Below are positions 1 through 7,753 of a stretch of 12,478 nucleotides of DNA, in pieces. The notes beneath the pieces were generated by a model that was not told the origin of the DNA, did no database searches, and saw only the letters and a list, made by a program, of their open reading frames with translations. The stretch spans positions 1 through 12,478 of the forward strand of contig JBJMGI010000095.1 of assembly GCA_045807945.1 (NCBI GenBank). Reading direction: 5' to 3'. The position numbers and the translations under genes were made by a program. Source of the stretch: CAVQGF01 sp045807945. GTDB taxonomy: Bacteria > Acidobacteriota > Terriglobia > Terriglobales > Acidobacteriaceae. Position 1 is the stretch's first letter, and every line of letters starts with the position of its first letter.

Positions 1-1
1 G

Positions 2-331
2 CAGCAGATGCATTCTTTCAGCGTGCAACTGCAATACGATCCCAAGCTGCTGCAGCTGGCGAACATCTCTAATGGCGGCTTTCTCTCGAGTGATGGCCAG
101 TCCGTCGCCATCGTGCATCGCGACGATTCTGCCGGAGGAAAGTTGCAGATCACGGCGACGCGTCCACCGGGTTCGGGCGGGGTAACCGGCAACGGTTCGG
201 TCTTCACCTTGACGTTTGTGGCGAAAGCCCCAGGCGAGACCACCATCGCGCCCATCGGATTGTTCCCGCGTGACGAAGCTGGCACGCCGATCATGATGTC
301 GGCGGGTCAGGCCGCCGTGAGCATCCAATAG
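2..331 (+). CDS. Cohesin-domain protein, C-terminal part (probable type II secretion / pilus secretin)
   Basis: The reading frame is open from the window edge to a TAG at 329-331, so only the last 109 or so residues are visible and the true start lies upstream. The visible part looks like a cohesin fold: it opens with FSVQLQYDPKLLQL, the typical strand and 'YDP..L' turn, followed by alternating beta-strand segments and a late strand, VFTLTFVAKAPGETTI, which resembles the F-x-A...G-x-(S/T)-x-(I/L) end of cohesin domains. In acidobacteria such a domain is often fused to the C-terminus of a GspD/PilQ-type secretin encoded in front of pseudopilin genes. The two pseudopilins that begin three bases downstream fit that arrangement. 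The secretin assignment is inference, because no secretin core is in view; any exported cohesin-domain protein would look the same here. Confidence 0.65.
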   Translation, partial: QQMHSFSVQLQYDPKLLQLANISNGGFLSSDGQSVAIVHRDDSAGGKLQITATRPPGSGGVTGNGSVFTLTFVAKAPGETTIAPIGLFPRDEAGTPIMMSAGQAAVSIQ

Positions 332-334
332 TCT

Positions 335-793
335 GTGATGTTGCAGAGACAGAGAGAACGCGGGCTCACGCTTGTCGAGCTGATCGTAGCCGTCACCATT
401 CTGGCGATCCTGGCGGGCGCGGCTGTTCCCTTGGCGCGAACCACGGTTCGGCGGGCGAAAGAACGCGAGTTGCGGCGCGACTTGTGGCAGATGCGCGATG
501 CCATTGACCGCTACAAAGACGCGGCTGACCGCGGAGCTTTCCAGATCAAGGTTGGAACCGAAGGCTACCCGCCCGACCTGGAGACGCTGGTGAAGGGTGT
601 GGACGCGAATGGGAAGAAGCTGCGCTTTCTGCGCCGCATCCCCGTGGATCCCATGACCGGCAACACCGATTGGGGATTACGCTCGATGCAGGATGCTCCC
701 GATGCAGACTCCTGGGGAGGCCAGAACGTCTTCGACGTTTACACTAAAGCGCAGGGAACCGCGCTGGACGGAACGAAATATTCAGAATGGTAA
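335..793 (+). CDS. Type II secretion GspG-like pseudopilin (first of a tandem pair)
   Basis: A 152-residue protein with a class III prepilin signal: a short basic leader ending RERG, then LTLVE with Glu at mature position 5, then a hydrophobic helix to about residue 27. Prepilin peptidase should cut after Gly10 and methylate Leu11. A basic amphipathic helix follows (about 29-60). The C-terminal half carries a DPMTG turn, a WGGQNVFDVY strand and the tail DGTKYSEW, like the calcium-binding loop region of GspG major pseudopilins. The start is GTG at 335 or ATG at 338, giving nearly the same leader; no strong ribosome site is visible, and the three-base gap to the upstream gene suggests coupled translation. 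The product would assemble into the periplasmic pseudopilus of a type II secretion system. A minor type IV pilin is the alternative. Confidence 0.82.
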   Translation: MMLQRQRERGLTLVELIVAVTILAILAGAAVPLARTTVRRAKERELRRDLWQMRDAIDRYKDAADRGAFQIKVGTEGYPPDLETLVKGVDANGKKLRFLRRIPVDPMTGNTDWGLRSMQDAPDADSWGGQNVFDVYTKAQGTALDGTKYSEW

Positions 794-1203
794 ACGTCTC
801 TAAATATCGCCCGATGCACTCGCGGGAGCGTGGCTTCACGCTGGTGGAGCTGATGATCGTGATCAGCATCATCGCCATCCTGCTGGCCATCGCGATCCCG
901 CAGTATATGAACTCACTGATGCGCGCGAAAGAGAGCGTCTTGAAGCAGGACCTGTTCTCGCTGCGCTCAAGCATCGACCAGTACACACTGGACAAAGAGA
1001 AAGCTCCGCAATCACTCGATGAGCTGGTTTCGTCAGGATACCTGCGCGTAATTCCCAAAGATCCCATCACTAACGCGCCGGATTGGGTTCCCGTGGAAGA
1101 CGACTCGCTGATGAGCGCCGACCAGACTGCGCCGGGCATTAGCGATGTGCACAGCGCCTCACCCAACACCAGCAGCGACGGCACACCGTACTCGAGCTGG
1201 TAA
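787..1203 (+). CDS. Type II secretion GspG-like pseudopilin (second of a tandem pair)
   Basis: A 138-residue protein with leader RERG followed by FTLVE and a strongly hydrophobic helix, the canonical prepilin-peptidase site with Glu at +5; cleavage should fall after Gly16. The mature protein has a long N-terminal helix, a DPITNAPDW turn and a tail DGTPYSSW that parallels the preceding gene, so the pair look like diverged duplicates. The annotated ATG overlaps the end of the previous gene by seven bases. An in-frame ATG at 814 would give a shorter seven-residue leader that is also typical, so the start is uncertain. This copy lacks the clear W-G...F-D-V/I stretch before the tail found in its neighbour, so it may be a minor rather than a major subunit. 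The role, a pseudopilus component in the inner membrane and periplasm, is inferred from family and position. Confidence 0.82.
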   Translation: MVNVSKYRPMHSRERGFTLVELMIVISIIAILLAIAIPQYMNSLMRAKESVLKQDLFSLRSSIDQYTLDKEKAPQSLDELVSSGYLRVIPKDPITNAPDWVPVEDDSLMSADQTAPGISDVHSASPNTSSDGTPYSSW

Positions 1204-1244
1204 GCCTAGCCAGCGACCGCTGCATTCCGTTACCATCATCTGTT

Positions 1245-2921
1245 ATGCCCACACTGACTGAAACGCATGCTGGGTACACTCCGCTGAAGGCGCCGCGCGG
1301 GAATCAGATCTCCTGCAAGAGCTGGCAGCAGGAGGCAGCGCTGCGCATGCTCCACAACAACCTGGACGAGGAAGTCGCCGAGCGTCCGCAGGACCTGGTG
1401 GTCTACGGCGGGACCGGCAAAGCCGCGCGCAATTGGGAGTGCTTCCACGCAATCGTGGACTCCCTGCGCAAGCTCGAGAACGACGAAACGCTGCTGGTAC
1501 AGTCCGGCAAACCCGTCGGCATCTTCAAGACCCACGAATATGCGCCCCGCGTGCTCCTGGCGAACTCGAACCTGGTGGGTCATTGGTCCAACTGGGAGAA
1601 GTTCAACGAGCTCGAGCGCGCCGGCCTGATGATGTACGGCCAGATGACCGCAGGTTCGTGGATCTACATAGGGTCACAGGGAATAGTGCAAGGAACGTTT
1701 GAGACTTTTTCGGCCGCCGGTGAAAAGCATTTTGGCGGCGATCTGAGTGGGAAGCTGGTCGTCTCCGGCGGTATGGGGGGCATGGGTGGCGCGCAGCCGC
1801 TCGCGGCCACCATGGCTGGCGCGTGCTTCCTGGGAATAGATGTGGACGCCGAGCGCATTAAGAAGCGCCTGAAGACTGGCTACTGCGACTTCATGGTGAA
1901 TTCGCTCGATGAGGCGCTCCGCATCCTGAAGAATTCGATCCGCAAGAAGGAAGCAATCTCGGTCGGGCTGGTTGGAAATTGTGCCGACTTGATCCCCGAG
2001 CTTGCCGAGCGCGGCGTTCTGCCCGACATCTTGACCGACCAGACCTCGGCGCATGATCCGCTGAATGGATACATTCCGCGCGGGATGTCGATGGACGAAG
2101 CGAAAGGGTTGCGCGAGCGTGACCCGAAGGGGTACCTCGAGCAGTCACTCGATTCCATCGCGCGCCACGTCGAGGGCATGCTGCGCCTGCAGAAGATGGG
2201 CGCGGTCACATTCGATTACGGAAACAACATTCGCACATTTGCGCATCAGCGCGGCGTAAAAGACGCCTACGATTTTCCCGGATTCGTGCCAGCGTATATC
2301 CGTCCGCTATTCTGCGAAGGGCGTGGGCCGTTCCGCTGGGTGGCGTTGTCGGGCGAGGCGTCTGACATTGCAGTTACGGACGAGCTGATCCTCAAGATGT
2401 TTCCCGAGAACAGAATCCTCAGCCGCTGGATCAATCTGGCAAAAAAGCGAATCAAGTTCCAAGGACTCCCGGCGCGTATCTGCTGGCTCGGTTATGGCGA
2501 GCGCGCGGAGTTCGGCCTCGCACTGAACGATCTGGTGAAGCAGGGCAAGCTGAAGGCACCAATTGTCATCGGGCGCGATCATCTCGATTGCGGATCGGTC
2601 GCGTCGCCTTACCGCGAAACGGAAGCGATGAAGGACGGCTCCGATGCGGTCGCCGATTGGCCGCTGCTCAATGCCATGTTGAACACGGCAAGCGGCGCGA
2701 GCTGGGTATCGATCCACAACGGCGGCGGAGTGGGCATCGGATATTCGTTGCACGCCGGGCAAGTCACTGTCGCCGACGGTACCGACACGATGGCCAAGCG
2801 CATCGAACGCGTGCTGACCTGCGACCCCGGAATCGGAGTCGCGAGGCACGTGGATTCGGGGTATGAAGAAGCGCAGTCGTTCGCGAGCGCAAAGAAGTTG
2901 AAGATTCCCATGAAGTCCTAA
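1245..2921 (+). CDS. hutU: Urocanate hydratase (urocanase)
   Basis: Urocanase converts urocanate and water to 4-imidazolone-5-propionate, the second step of histidine degradation, using tightly bound NAD+ as an electrophile. The 558-residue length matches the family's usual 550-560. Visible signatures are YGGTGKAARNW (54-64), the glycine-rich NAD-binding loop GGMGGMGGAQ (175-184), QTSAHDPLNGY (266-276) and ARICWLGYGER (410-420). Cys413 in the last corresponds to the active-site cysteine known from the Pseudomonas enzyme. The ATG at 1245 fits the family N-terminus, although no strong Shine-Dalgarno sequence precedes it. It lies 41 bases after the pseudopilin gene with no obvious terminator between, and hutI, the next pathway step, follows. 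The enzyme is cytoplasmic. hutH is absent from the window, so it lies elsewhere or beyond the edge. Confidence 0.97.
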   Translation: MPTLTETHAGYTPLKAPRGNQISCKSWQQEAALRMLHNNLDEEVAERPQDLVVYGGTGKAARNWECFHAIVDSLRKLENDETLLVQSGKPVGIFKTHEYAPRVLLANSNLVGHWSNWEKFNELERAGLMMYGQMTAGSWIYIGSQGIVQGTFETFSAAGEKHFGGDLSGKLVVSGGMGGMGGAQPLAATMAGACFLGIDVDAERIKKRLKTGYCDFMVNSLDEALRILKNSIRKKEAISVGLVGNCADLIPELAERGVLPDILTDQTSAHDPLNGYIPRGMSMDEAKGLRERDPKGYLEQSLDSIARHVEGMLRLQKMGAVTFDYGNNIRTFAHQRGVKDAYDFPGFVPAYIRPLFCEGRGPFRWVALSGEASDIAVTDELILKMFPENRILSRWINLAKKRIKFQGLPARICWLGYGERAEFGLALNDLVKQGKLKAPIVIGRDHLDCGSVASPYRETEAMKDGSDAVADWPLLNAMLNTASGASWVSIHNGGGVGIGYSLHAGQVTVADGTDTMAKRIERVLTCDPGIGVARHVDSGYEEAQSFASAKKLKIPMKS

Positions 2922-2923
2922 TT

Positions 2924-2994
2924 CACCACGGAGGCACGGAGACTCGGGGCAATCATTTTCTTTTGTCTTTCTCAGTGCTTCCGTGTCTGTGGTG
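2924..2994. repeat. Imperfect inverted repeat between hutU and hutI
   Basis: The left arm, CACCACGGAGGCACGGAGA (2924-2942), matches the reverse complement of the right arm at 2970-2994, which reads CACCAC-AGACAC-GGAAGCACTGAGA. The arms agree at the outer six bases and at 11 of 13 inner bases; the right arm carries six extra bases. A 27-base spacer rich in T lies between. From memory, dispersed repeats of the form CACCAC(G/A)GAGGCAC(G/A)GAGA occur in many environmental bacterial genomes; this was not checked here. It could form a hairpin in the hutU-hutI transcript. The right arm contains the first GTG candidates for the hutI start. Confidence 0.7.
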
Positions 2995-4263
2995 CAAATC
3001 AAATTGCCTAAGCCGCTACTCCTAACCAATATCGGACAACTGCTCACACTGCGAGGCGGTGCAGGTCCGCGCCGCGGGCGTGAACTTGCCGACATGGCTA
3101 TCGTCGAGGATGGTGCTGTGCTGTGCACGAACGGCAAGATCGCGGCTGTAGGCCCGAGGCGCGAGATTTCCAAGCAAGCCAAAAAGCTCAAAGCCAAAGA
3201 ATTCGATTGTCGCGGCAAAGTGGTACTGCCTGGCTTCGTTGACTCGCACACCCATCTGATTTTTGCGGGACCTCGGCTGGTTGATTTCGAAAAGCGTATT
3301 GCGGGTTCCAACTATGAGGAAATCGCCGCAGCCGGTGGGGGAATCAGGTCGAGCGTCGATGGAGTCCGAAAAGCCACCCGGAAAGTCTTAGCATCGCGTG
3401 CGCTTCAAGCTTTGGAGCAAATGGGAGCTCAGGGCACCACAACGGTGGAGGCGAAGTCGGGGTACGGCCTGGATGCCGGTGCTGAGATCAAAAGCCTAGA
3501 GGCGATCCGCGATGCGGGAAAGCAGTGGCCCGGAACGGTGGTTTCCACGCTGCTGGGAGCGCATGTCGTCCCTAAAGAGCGCCAATCCGACCCTCAGGCT
3601 TATGTGGAAGAGGTCACACGGAATATGATTCCGCTTGCGGCCAAGAAGAAGCTGGCCAGTTTTGTGGACGTTTTTTGCGACCGCGGAGCATTTTCCCTGC
3701 AGCAGTCAGAAGAGATCTTCAAGGCGGCAACCGAGCACGGGTTAGCGGTGCGGGCTCACGTTTGCCAGCTCTCGCCGTCTAAATTAGGGTCACTTGCGAA
3801 GTTCCGCCCGGCCTCATTCGACCACATGGATTGTTTCCTCGACGAAGATATCCCTCAGCTCGCGAACTCGGACACGGTCGCGACCTTGCTGCCGGGTGCG
3901 AATTACTTTTTGGGACTCAAGGAATACCCGAACGCGCGGAAGCTGATTGAGCAGGGTGTCGCTGTCGCCCTGGCGACGGATTACAACCCGGGCACGTCGC
4001 CCACCTCGAGCATGCCCTTTGTCCTGTCGCTGGCCTGCACCCAGATGAAGATGTCACCGGCAGAGGCGATCAGCGCCGGAACGATAAACGGAGCGCAGGC
4101 GCTGCGCCTCGCAGACCGCAAAGGCAGCATCGAAGCTGGTAAGCACGCTGACCTGGCCGTTTTTGATGTCGAGGACTACCGTGAGATCCCGTACTGGTTT
4201 GGCAGCAATCATTGTGAAGCGGTGGTCATGCAAGGAAAATTAATTTCTCGGAAAAACCAATGA
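2983..4263 (+). CDS. hutI: Imidazolonepropionase
   Basis: HutI is a cytoplasmic amidohydrolase that opens 4-imidazolone-5-propionate to N-formimino-L-glutamate, the third step of histidine breakdown, directly after HutU. The 426-residue frame shows the metal motif DSHTHLIFAG (His89 and His91), KSGYGLD (158-164), GAHVVP (192-197), a third metal histidine at His259, DHMD (His281) and ATDYNPGTSP with the metal aspartate Asp333. After His259 the sequence is V-C-Q, whereas the Bacillus enzyme has A-D-E with a substrate-contacting Glu; Gln262 takes that place. I recall similar H-V-N-Q versions in other bacterial HutI proteins, so activity is likely. The start is uncertain: GTG at 2983, 2989 or 2992 (all inside the inverted repeat) or TTG at 3004, with no clear ribosome site. 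The conserved part begins near LLLTNIGQLLTL. The stop overlaps the next gene as ATGA. Confidence 0.94.
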   Translation: MSVVQIKLPKPLLLTNIGQLLTLRGGAGPRRGRELADMAIVEDGAVLCTNGKIAAVGPRREISKQAKKLKAKEFDCRGKVVLPGFVDSHTHLIFAGPRLVDFEKRIAGSNYEEIAAAGGGIRSSVDGVRKATRKVLASRALQALEQMGAQGTTTVEAKSGYGLDAGAEIKSLEAIRDAGKQWPGTVVSTLLGAHVVPKERQSDPQAYVEEVTRNMIPLAAKKKLASFVDVFCDRGAFSLQQSEEIFKAATEHGLAVRAHVCQLSPSKLGSLAKFRPASFDHMDCFLDEDIPQLANSDTVATLLPGANYFLGLKEYPNARKLIEQGVAVALATDYNPGTSPTSSMPFVLSLACTQMKMSPAEAISAGTINGAQALRLADRKGSIEAGKHADLAVFDVEDYREIPYWFGSNHCEAVVMQGKLISRKNQ

Positions 4264-6917
4264 AAAAAGCGATTCTGTTCTTCTTATCGTTGTTCCTCTT
4301 CTCCGCGGCGGCAGCAGCACAGAAACTGCCTGAGCTCGCGGTACCTCACCACTACATCCTGACGCTCGCACCGGACTTCAAAACCGACACCTTCACTGGT
4401 GACGAGGTTATCCACGGCGACACGCTCAAGGCGACGAACAAGATCGTGCTGAACTCGCTGGAGATCGAATTCCAGGACGTCACTATCCAGGCGCTTCCAG
4501 GCGAAAAGAACGGCAAGCCTGGCGAGGTGCAGAAGGTGACCGTTACTCCCGATGTAAAGAGCGAGATGGTGACGCTCAGTTTCCCGAACGAAATCCCCGC
4601 CGGACCATTCGAGTTGAAGATTAAGTACAAAGGCATCCTCAATGGCGACCTCCGCGGTTTTTATCTAAGCAAAGGTAACGGCCGCAAATACGCCGTCTCA
4701 CAAATGGAGCCGACCGACGCGCGCCGCGCGTTCCCCTCGTTTGACGAGCCCGCTTACAAGGCGCCCTTCGATATCAGCCTGATCGTCGACAAGGGCGATA
4801 CGGCTATCTCAAACGGCAGCATCGTCTCAGATACGCCCGGGCCTGGTCCGGACAAGCACACATTGAAATTTTCAATGACGCCGAAGATGTCTACCTATCT
4901 CGTGGCCATGATGGTGGGCGACTTCAAATGCATCGGCGACAAGCAAGACGGCACTCCCATTCGCGTCTGCTCGACTCCTGACAAAGTGCAGTACACGAAC
5001 CTCGCGCTGCAGGACGCCAAGGACATCCTGCATTTCTACAACCAGTACTACGCCATCAAGTATCCGTTCAAGAAGCTGGACATCATCGCCTTCCCGGACT
5101 TCTCGGCGGGCGCTATGGAGAACACGGCCGCTATCACCTACCGTGAAACGCTGCTGCTGGTGGACGAGAAGAACGTCTCCAACAACCTACGCAAGACGGT
5201 TGCCGATGTGCTCGCGCATGAAATGGCCCACCAATGGTTCGGTGACCTGGTCACGATGCAGTGGTGGAACGATATCTGGCTCAATGAGGGCTTCGCTACC
5301 TGGATGAGCCCCAAACCCCAGAAGACGAACCATCCCGATTGGAACGTTGCGCTCGACGAAGTTCAGGACAGCGGCAACGCGATGAACATAGATTCGACCA
5401 AGAACACGCGCGCGATCCGCACCGACGCGCTAACCACCAATGAGATTGCCGAACTCTTCGACGGTATCGCTTATAACAAGACCGCGGCTGTTCTGCGGAT
5501 GCTTGAGAGCTACCTCGGGGAGCAGCAGTTCCGCGCCGGCGTGAACCTCTATCTCAAAGAGCACGCCTACGGTAACGCTACCGCGGAAGACTTTTGGGGA
5601 GCGATGACGCGCGCCTCAGGCAAGCCGGTGGATAAGATCCTGCAGAGCTTCGTCACGCAGGCTGGAGTCCCCTTGATCAGCGTGAAGACGAAATGCGAAA
5701 GCAACAAGACCGAAGTCGCACTCGAGCAGCAGCGCTTCTTTTACAACAAGGAGCTTCTAGACGCCCCTTCGCCGGAGACCTGGCAGGTTCCAGTGTGTTA
5801 CTCCGGAAATGGCGGCAGGGAATGCATTTTGCTCGATCAGAAGCAGAAGTCCGTCACCGTTCCCGGATGCGTTGCTGGGAGCAACTTCAATGCGGGTGGG
5901 TCGGGGTACTACCGCGTGGCCTACGACGGGGGTGACCTGAACCAACTCATGCAGAGCGTCGCCAAGATGTCGCCCCAGGAGAAGGTTTCACTCCTCGACA
6001 ATCAATGGGCGCTTACCCGCGCCGATCGCAACAGCGTTGGAGATTACCTGGCGCTGGTCGAGAGCATGAAGAACAGCCGCGAACGCGCAGTACTGGAACG
6101 CATTGCCGACCGTTTGGAATATGTCCACGACAATCTGCTTACGGATGCTGATCGTCCACGCTTTGAGGCTTGGGTCCAGCAGCTGCTGCGTCCCGCGCTG
6201 ACGGAGTTCGGTTGGAAGTCGGCGGCCGGTGAAGACTCCGAAAAGAAAACGGCTCGCGCCAATGTGATCAAGGCCCTCGGATTTTCGGGTGCCGATCCGC
6301 AGGTGATCGCAACCGCCAAGCAGATGGTTGTCGGTGCTCTTGACGGGAAGGCTCAGCTCGAGCCCGAGTTGCGCAACACTCTGGTGGACCTGACCGCTAA
6401 GTATGGTGACACCGATCTGTACGACCGCTACGTCCAGCAGGCGCGCGCGTCGCGCAGCCCGGAAGAGTTCTACAGCTGGCTGTACGGATTGACGACCTTC
6501 GAAAAACCGGAGTTGGTGAAGCGCACACTGGAGTATTCGCTCTCCGACGAAGTCCGTAACCAGGACTTCGAAGGAATCCTCGCATCGACCGCAGAACCAG
6601 TCGCAAACCAGCAAGAGGCCTGGGACTTCATCAAGGCAAACTGGAGCCGCATCAAACCGAAGCTCGCGACCTACAGCCCGGGGACGATCATCAAGTCAAC
6701 CCAGGAATTCTGCCAGCCCGCATTACGGACCGACGTGCAGAACTTCTTCACGCAGAACGCCATCCCCGGGGCCGATCGCTCGCTGCGGCAGACACTGGAG
6801 CGCATCGACAACTGCCTCAGCCTCAAGCAGCAGCAGGAAACTAACCTGGCGACTTGGCTTCAGCAGCGTCCGGGAGCAGCAGCCGGTTCCGGGGAGACGC
6901 GCGCTCACCAACAATAA
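4260..6917 (+). CDS. Secreted M1-family zinc aminopeptidase
   Basis: An 885-residue metallopeptidase that should remove N-terminal amino acids from peptides. A signal peptide (KK, hydrophobic run, then AAAAAQ near residue 21) points to export, probably to the periplasm. The N-terminal beta domain (about 25-220) is followed by the thermolysin-like catalytic domain with GAMEN at 284-288, the zinc site HEMAH at 320-324, third zinc ligand Glu343 in WLNEGFATW, and probable catalytic Tyr405 in AYNK. A long helical C-terminal region (about 545-860) resembles the ERAP1-type C-terminal domain. The whole is the usual length for M1 enzymes, with all catalytic residues present. The ATG overlaps the hutI stop by four bases, so translation is probably coupled. 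Supplying histidine-containing peptides to the hut pathway is a plausible but unproved link. Substrate preference cannot be read from sequence. Confidence 0.94.
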   Translation: MKKAILFFLSLFLFSAAAAAQKLPELAVPHHYILTLAPDFKTDTFTGDEVIHGDTLKATNKIVLNSLEIEFQDVTIQALPGEKNGKPGEVQKVTVTPDVKSEMVTLSFPNEIPAGPFELKIKYKGILNGDLRGFYLSKGNGRKYAVSQMEPTDARRAFPSFDEPAYKAPFDISLIVDKGDTAISNGSIVSDTPGPGPDKHTLKFSMTPKMSTYLVAMMVGDFKCIGDKQDGTPIRVCSTPDKVQYTNLALQDAKDILHFYNQYYAIKYPFKKLDIIAFPDFSAGAMENTAAITYRETLLLVDEKNVSNNLRKTVADVLAHEMAHQWFGDLVTMQWWNDIWLNEGFATWMSPKPQKTNHPDWNVALDEVQDSGNAMNIDSTKNTRAIRTDALTTNEIAELFDGIAYNKTAAVLRMLESYLGEQQFRAGVNLYLKEHAYGNATAEDFWGAMTRASGKPVDKILQSFVTQAGVPLISVKTKCESNKTEVALEQQRFFYNKELLDAPSPETWQVPVCYSGNGGRECILLDQKQKSVTVPGCVAGSNFNAGGSGYYRVAYDGGDLNQLMQSVAKMSPQEKVSLLDNQWALTRADRNSVGDYLALVESMKNSRERAVLERIADRLEYVHDNLLTDADRPRFEAWVQQLLRPALTEFGWKSAAGEDSEKKTARANVIKALGFSGADPQVIATAKQMVVGALDGKAQLEPELRNTLVDLTAKYGDTDLYDRYVQQARASRSPEEFYSWLYGLTTFEKPELVKRTLEYSLSDEVRNQDFEGILASTAEPVANQQEAWDFIKANWSRIKPKLATYSPGTIIKSTQEFCQPALRTDVQNFFTQNAIPGADRSLRQTLERIDNCLSLKQQQETNLATWLQQRPGAAAGSGETRAHQQ

Positions 6918-6931
6918 GCACGAGCTAACGC

Positions 6932-6962
6932 AAAAAGGCCCGCACGAGTGTGCGGGCTTTTT
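6932..6962. terminator. Bidirectional rho-independent terminator
   Basis: A perfect eight-base stem GCCCGCAC / GTGCGGGC (6938-6945 with 6950-6957) closes a GAGT loop. It is flanked by AAAAA on the left and TTTTT on the right, so it reads as a terminator on both strands. It lies 14 bases after the aminopeptidase stop and 14 bases beyond the stop of the convergent barrel gene, serving both. Confidence 0.92.
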
Positions 6963-6976
6963 GTTGTCATAAAACT

Positions 6977-7753
6977 TCAGAAGCGGTAGAAAACGCCGAC
7001 GCTGGTCGAGAGTTGATTCGTGATGCCGTCCGGCCGGAACGTACGAAGCCCGTGAATCAGCGGCCCGCTAAGGGTAGAAGGTCCTTGCGACGGATCGTTG
7101 CTGAAGATCAAGTTCGATCCGCCGCCGGGTTGGAGCAGAGAGGCAGCGGGAGCGAGAGTCTGGACAGTGGGAGTTGCCGAAAGTACCGTGTCGATGGAGT
7201 TGGAATAAACGTGATCTCTAACGTCGAGGCGAAGTCCCCAGCGAGGTGTAGCGAAGTACCTGATTCCGCCGCCTAGTACACCAAGAGCTTGGGTTCTAGG
7301 AGCTTTTGCCTCTACGTTAACAATATCCATCTCGGAATGAGGTGCCCCCAGGAAATCGAATGAATAAGCCCCCAAAAGAGCGGCATGCGTAGTCGGTCCC
7401 AAGCGGGAAACTGCACCACCTCCAAAGGTGAGATAGGGAACGGTCTTCCCAGAAGGCTTCAGGTTGACGTTCACCACTCCGGTCCAAAATAGTTGGCTGC
7501 CCTGGGTTCGCCTAACATCACTGATCGCCGCAACCGAAGAATTGGTCGCTCCCATCCCGGGCAAGAGCTCATTGAAACTGTTGGCGAAGCTTTGCCTGGT
7601 ATTTTCCAGCGCGAGGAGCTGCTTATCGCCGATTTCGACCGCTGAGGTGCTCCAATCAGCGCTTAGCTCTACCGCAAACCAACGGTTAAGGTCCCGGCCG
7701 AGCCGCACGCCTATGGATGGCCCGCTATTACGCGTTCCTATCTGGGAAGCCAA
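6977..7753 (-). CDS. Outer-membrane beta-barrel protein, C-terminal part (frameshifted)
   Basis: This frame encodes about 258 residues of alternating beta strands, such as PSIGVRLGRDLNRWFAVELS, TVPYLTFGGGAVS and LGVLGGGIRYFATPRWGLRL, and ends in VGVFYRF. The terminal phenylalanine is the usual BAM-complex recognition signal of outer-membrane barrels. It has no credible start of its own: the first candidate is a TTG at 7753 with no ribosome site and no signal peptide. The frame upstream (7728-8198) overlaps it by 26 bases and supplies a signal peptide and the start of the barrel. Together they make one protein of about 405 residues, the size of a barrel family I associate with Acidobacteriota. 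A one-base change near 7745-7760 separates them. Either the gene is inactivated or there is a sequencing or assembly error. Function beyond an outer-membrane location is unknown. Confidence 0.75.
   Translation of the reverse strand: MASQIGTRNSGPSIGVRLGRDLNRWFAVELSADWSTSAVEIGDKQLLALENTRQSFANSFNELLPGMGATNSSVAAISDVRRTQGSQLFWTGVVNVNLKPSGKTVPYLTFGGGAVSRLGPTTHAALLGAYSFDFLGAPHSEMDIVNVEAKAPRTQALGVLGGGIRYFATPRWGLRLDVRDHVYSNSIDTVLSATPTVQTLAPAASLLQPGGGSNLIFSNDPSQGPSTLSGPLIHGLRTFRPDGITNQLSTSVGVFYRF

Noticed and set aside
1204..1244. Terminator between the second pseudopilin and hutU
   Set aside because: Only a four-to-five-base CAGCG/GCTG pairing without a T-run is present.
2307..3311. Long minus-strand frame of 334 codons antisense to hutU and hutI
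   Set aside because: It overlaps two clearly conserved genes, resembles no family I recognise, and is typical of GC-rich antisense open frames.
5988..6614. Minus-strand frame of 208 codons inside the aminopeptidase
   Set aside because: A shadow of the conserved plus-strand M1 gene, with no ribosome site or recognisable domain.
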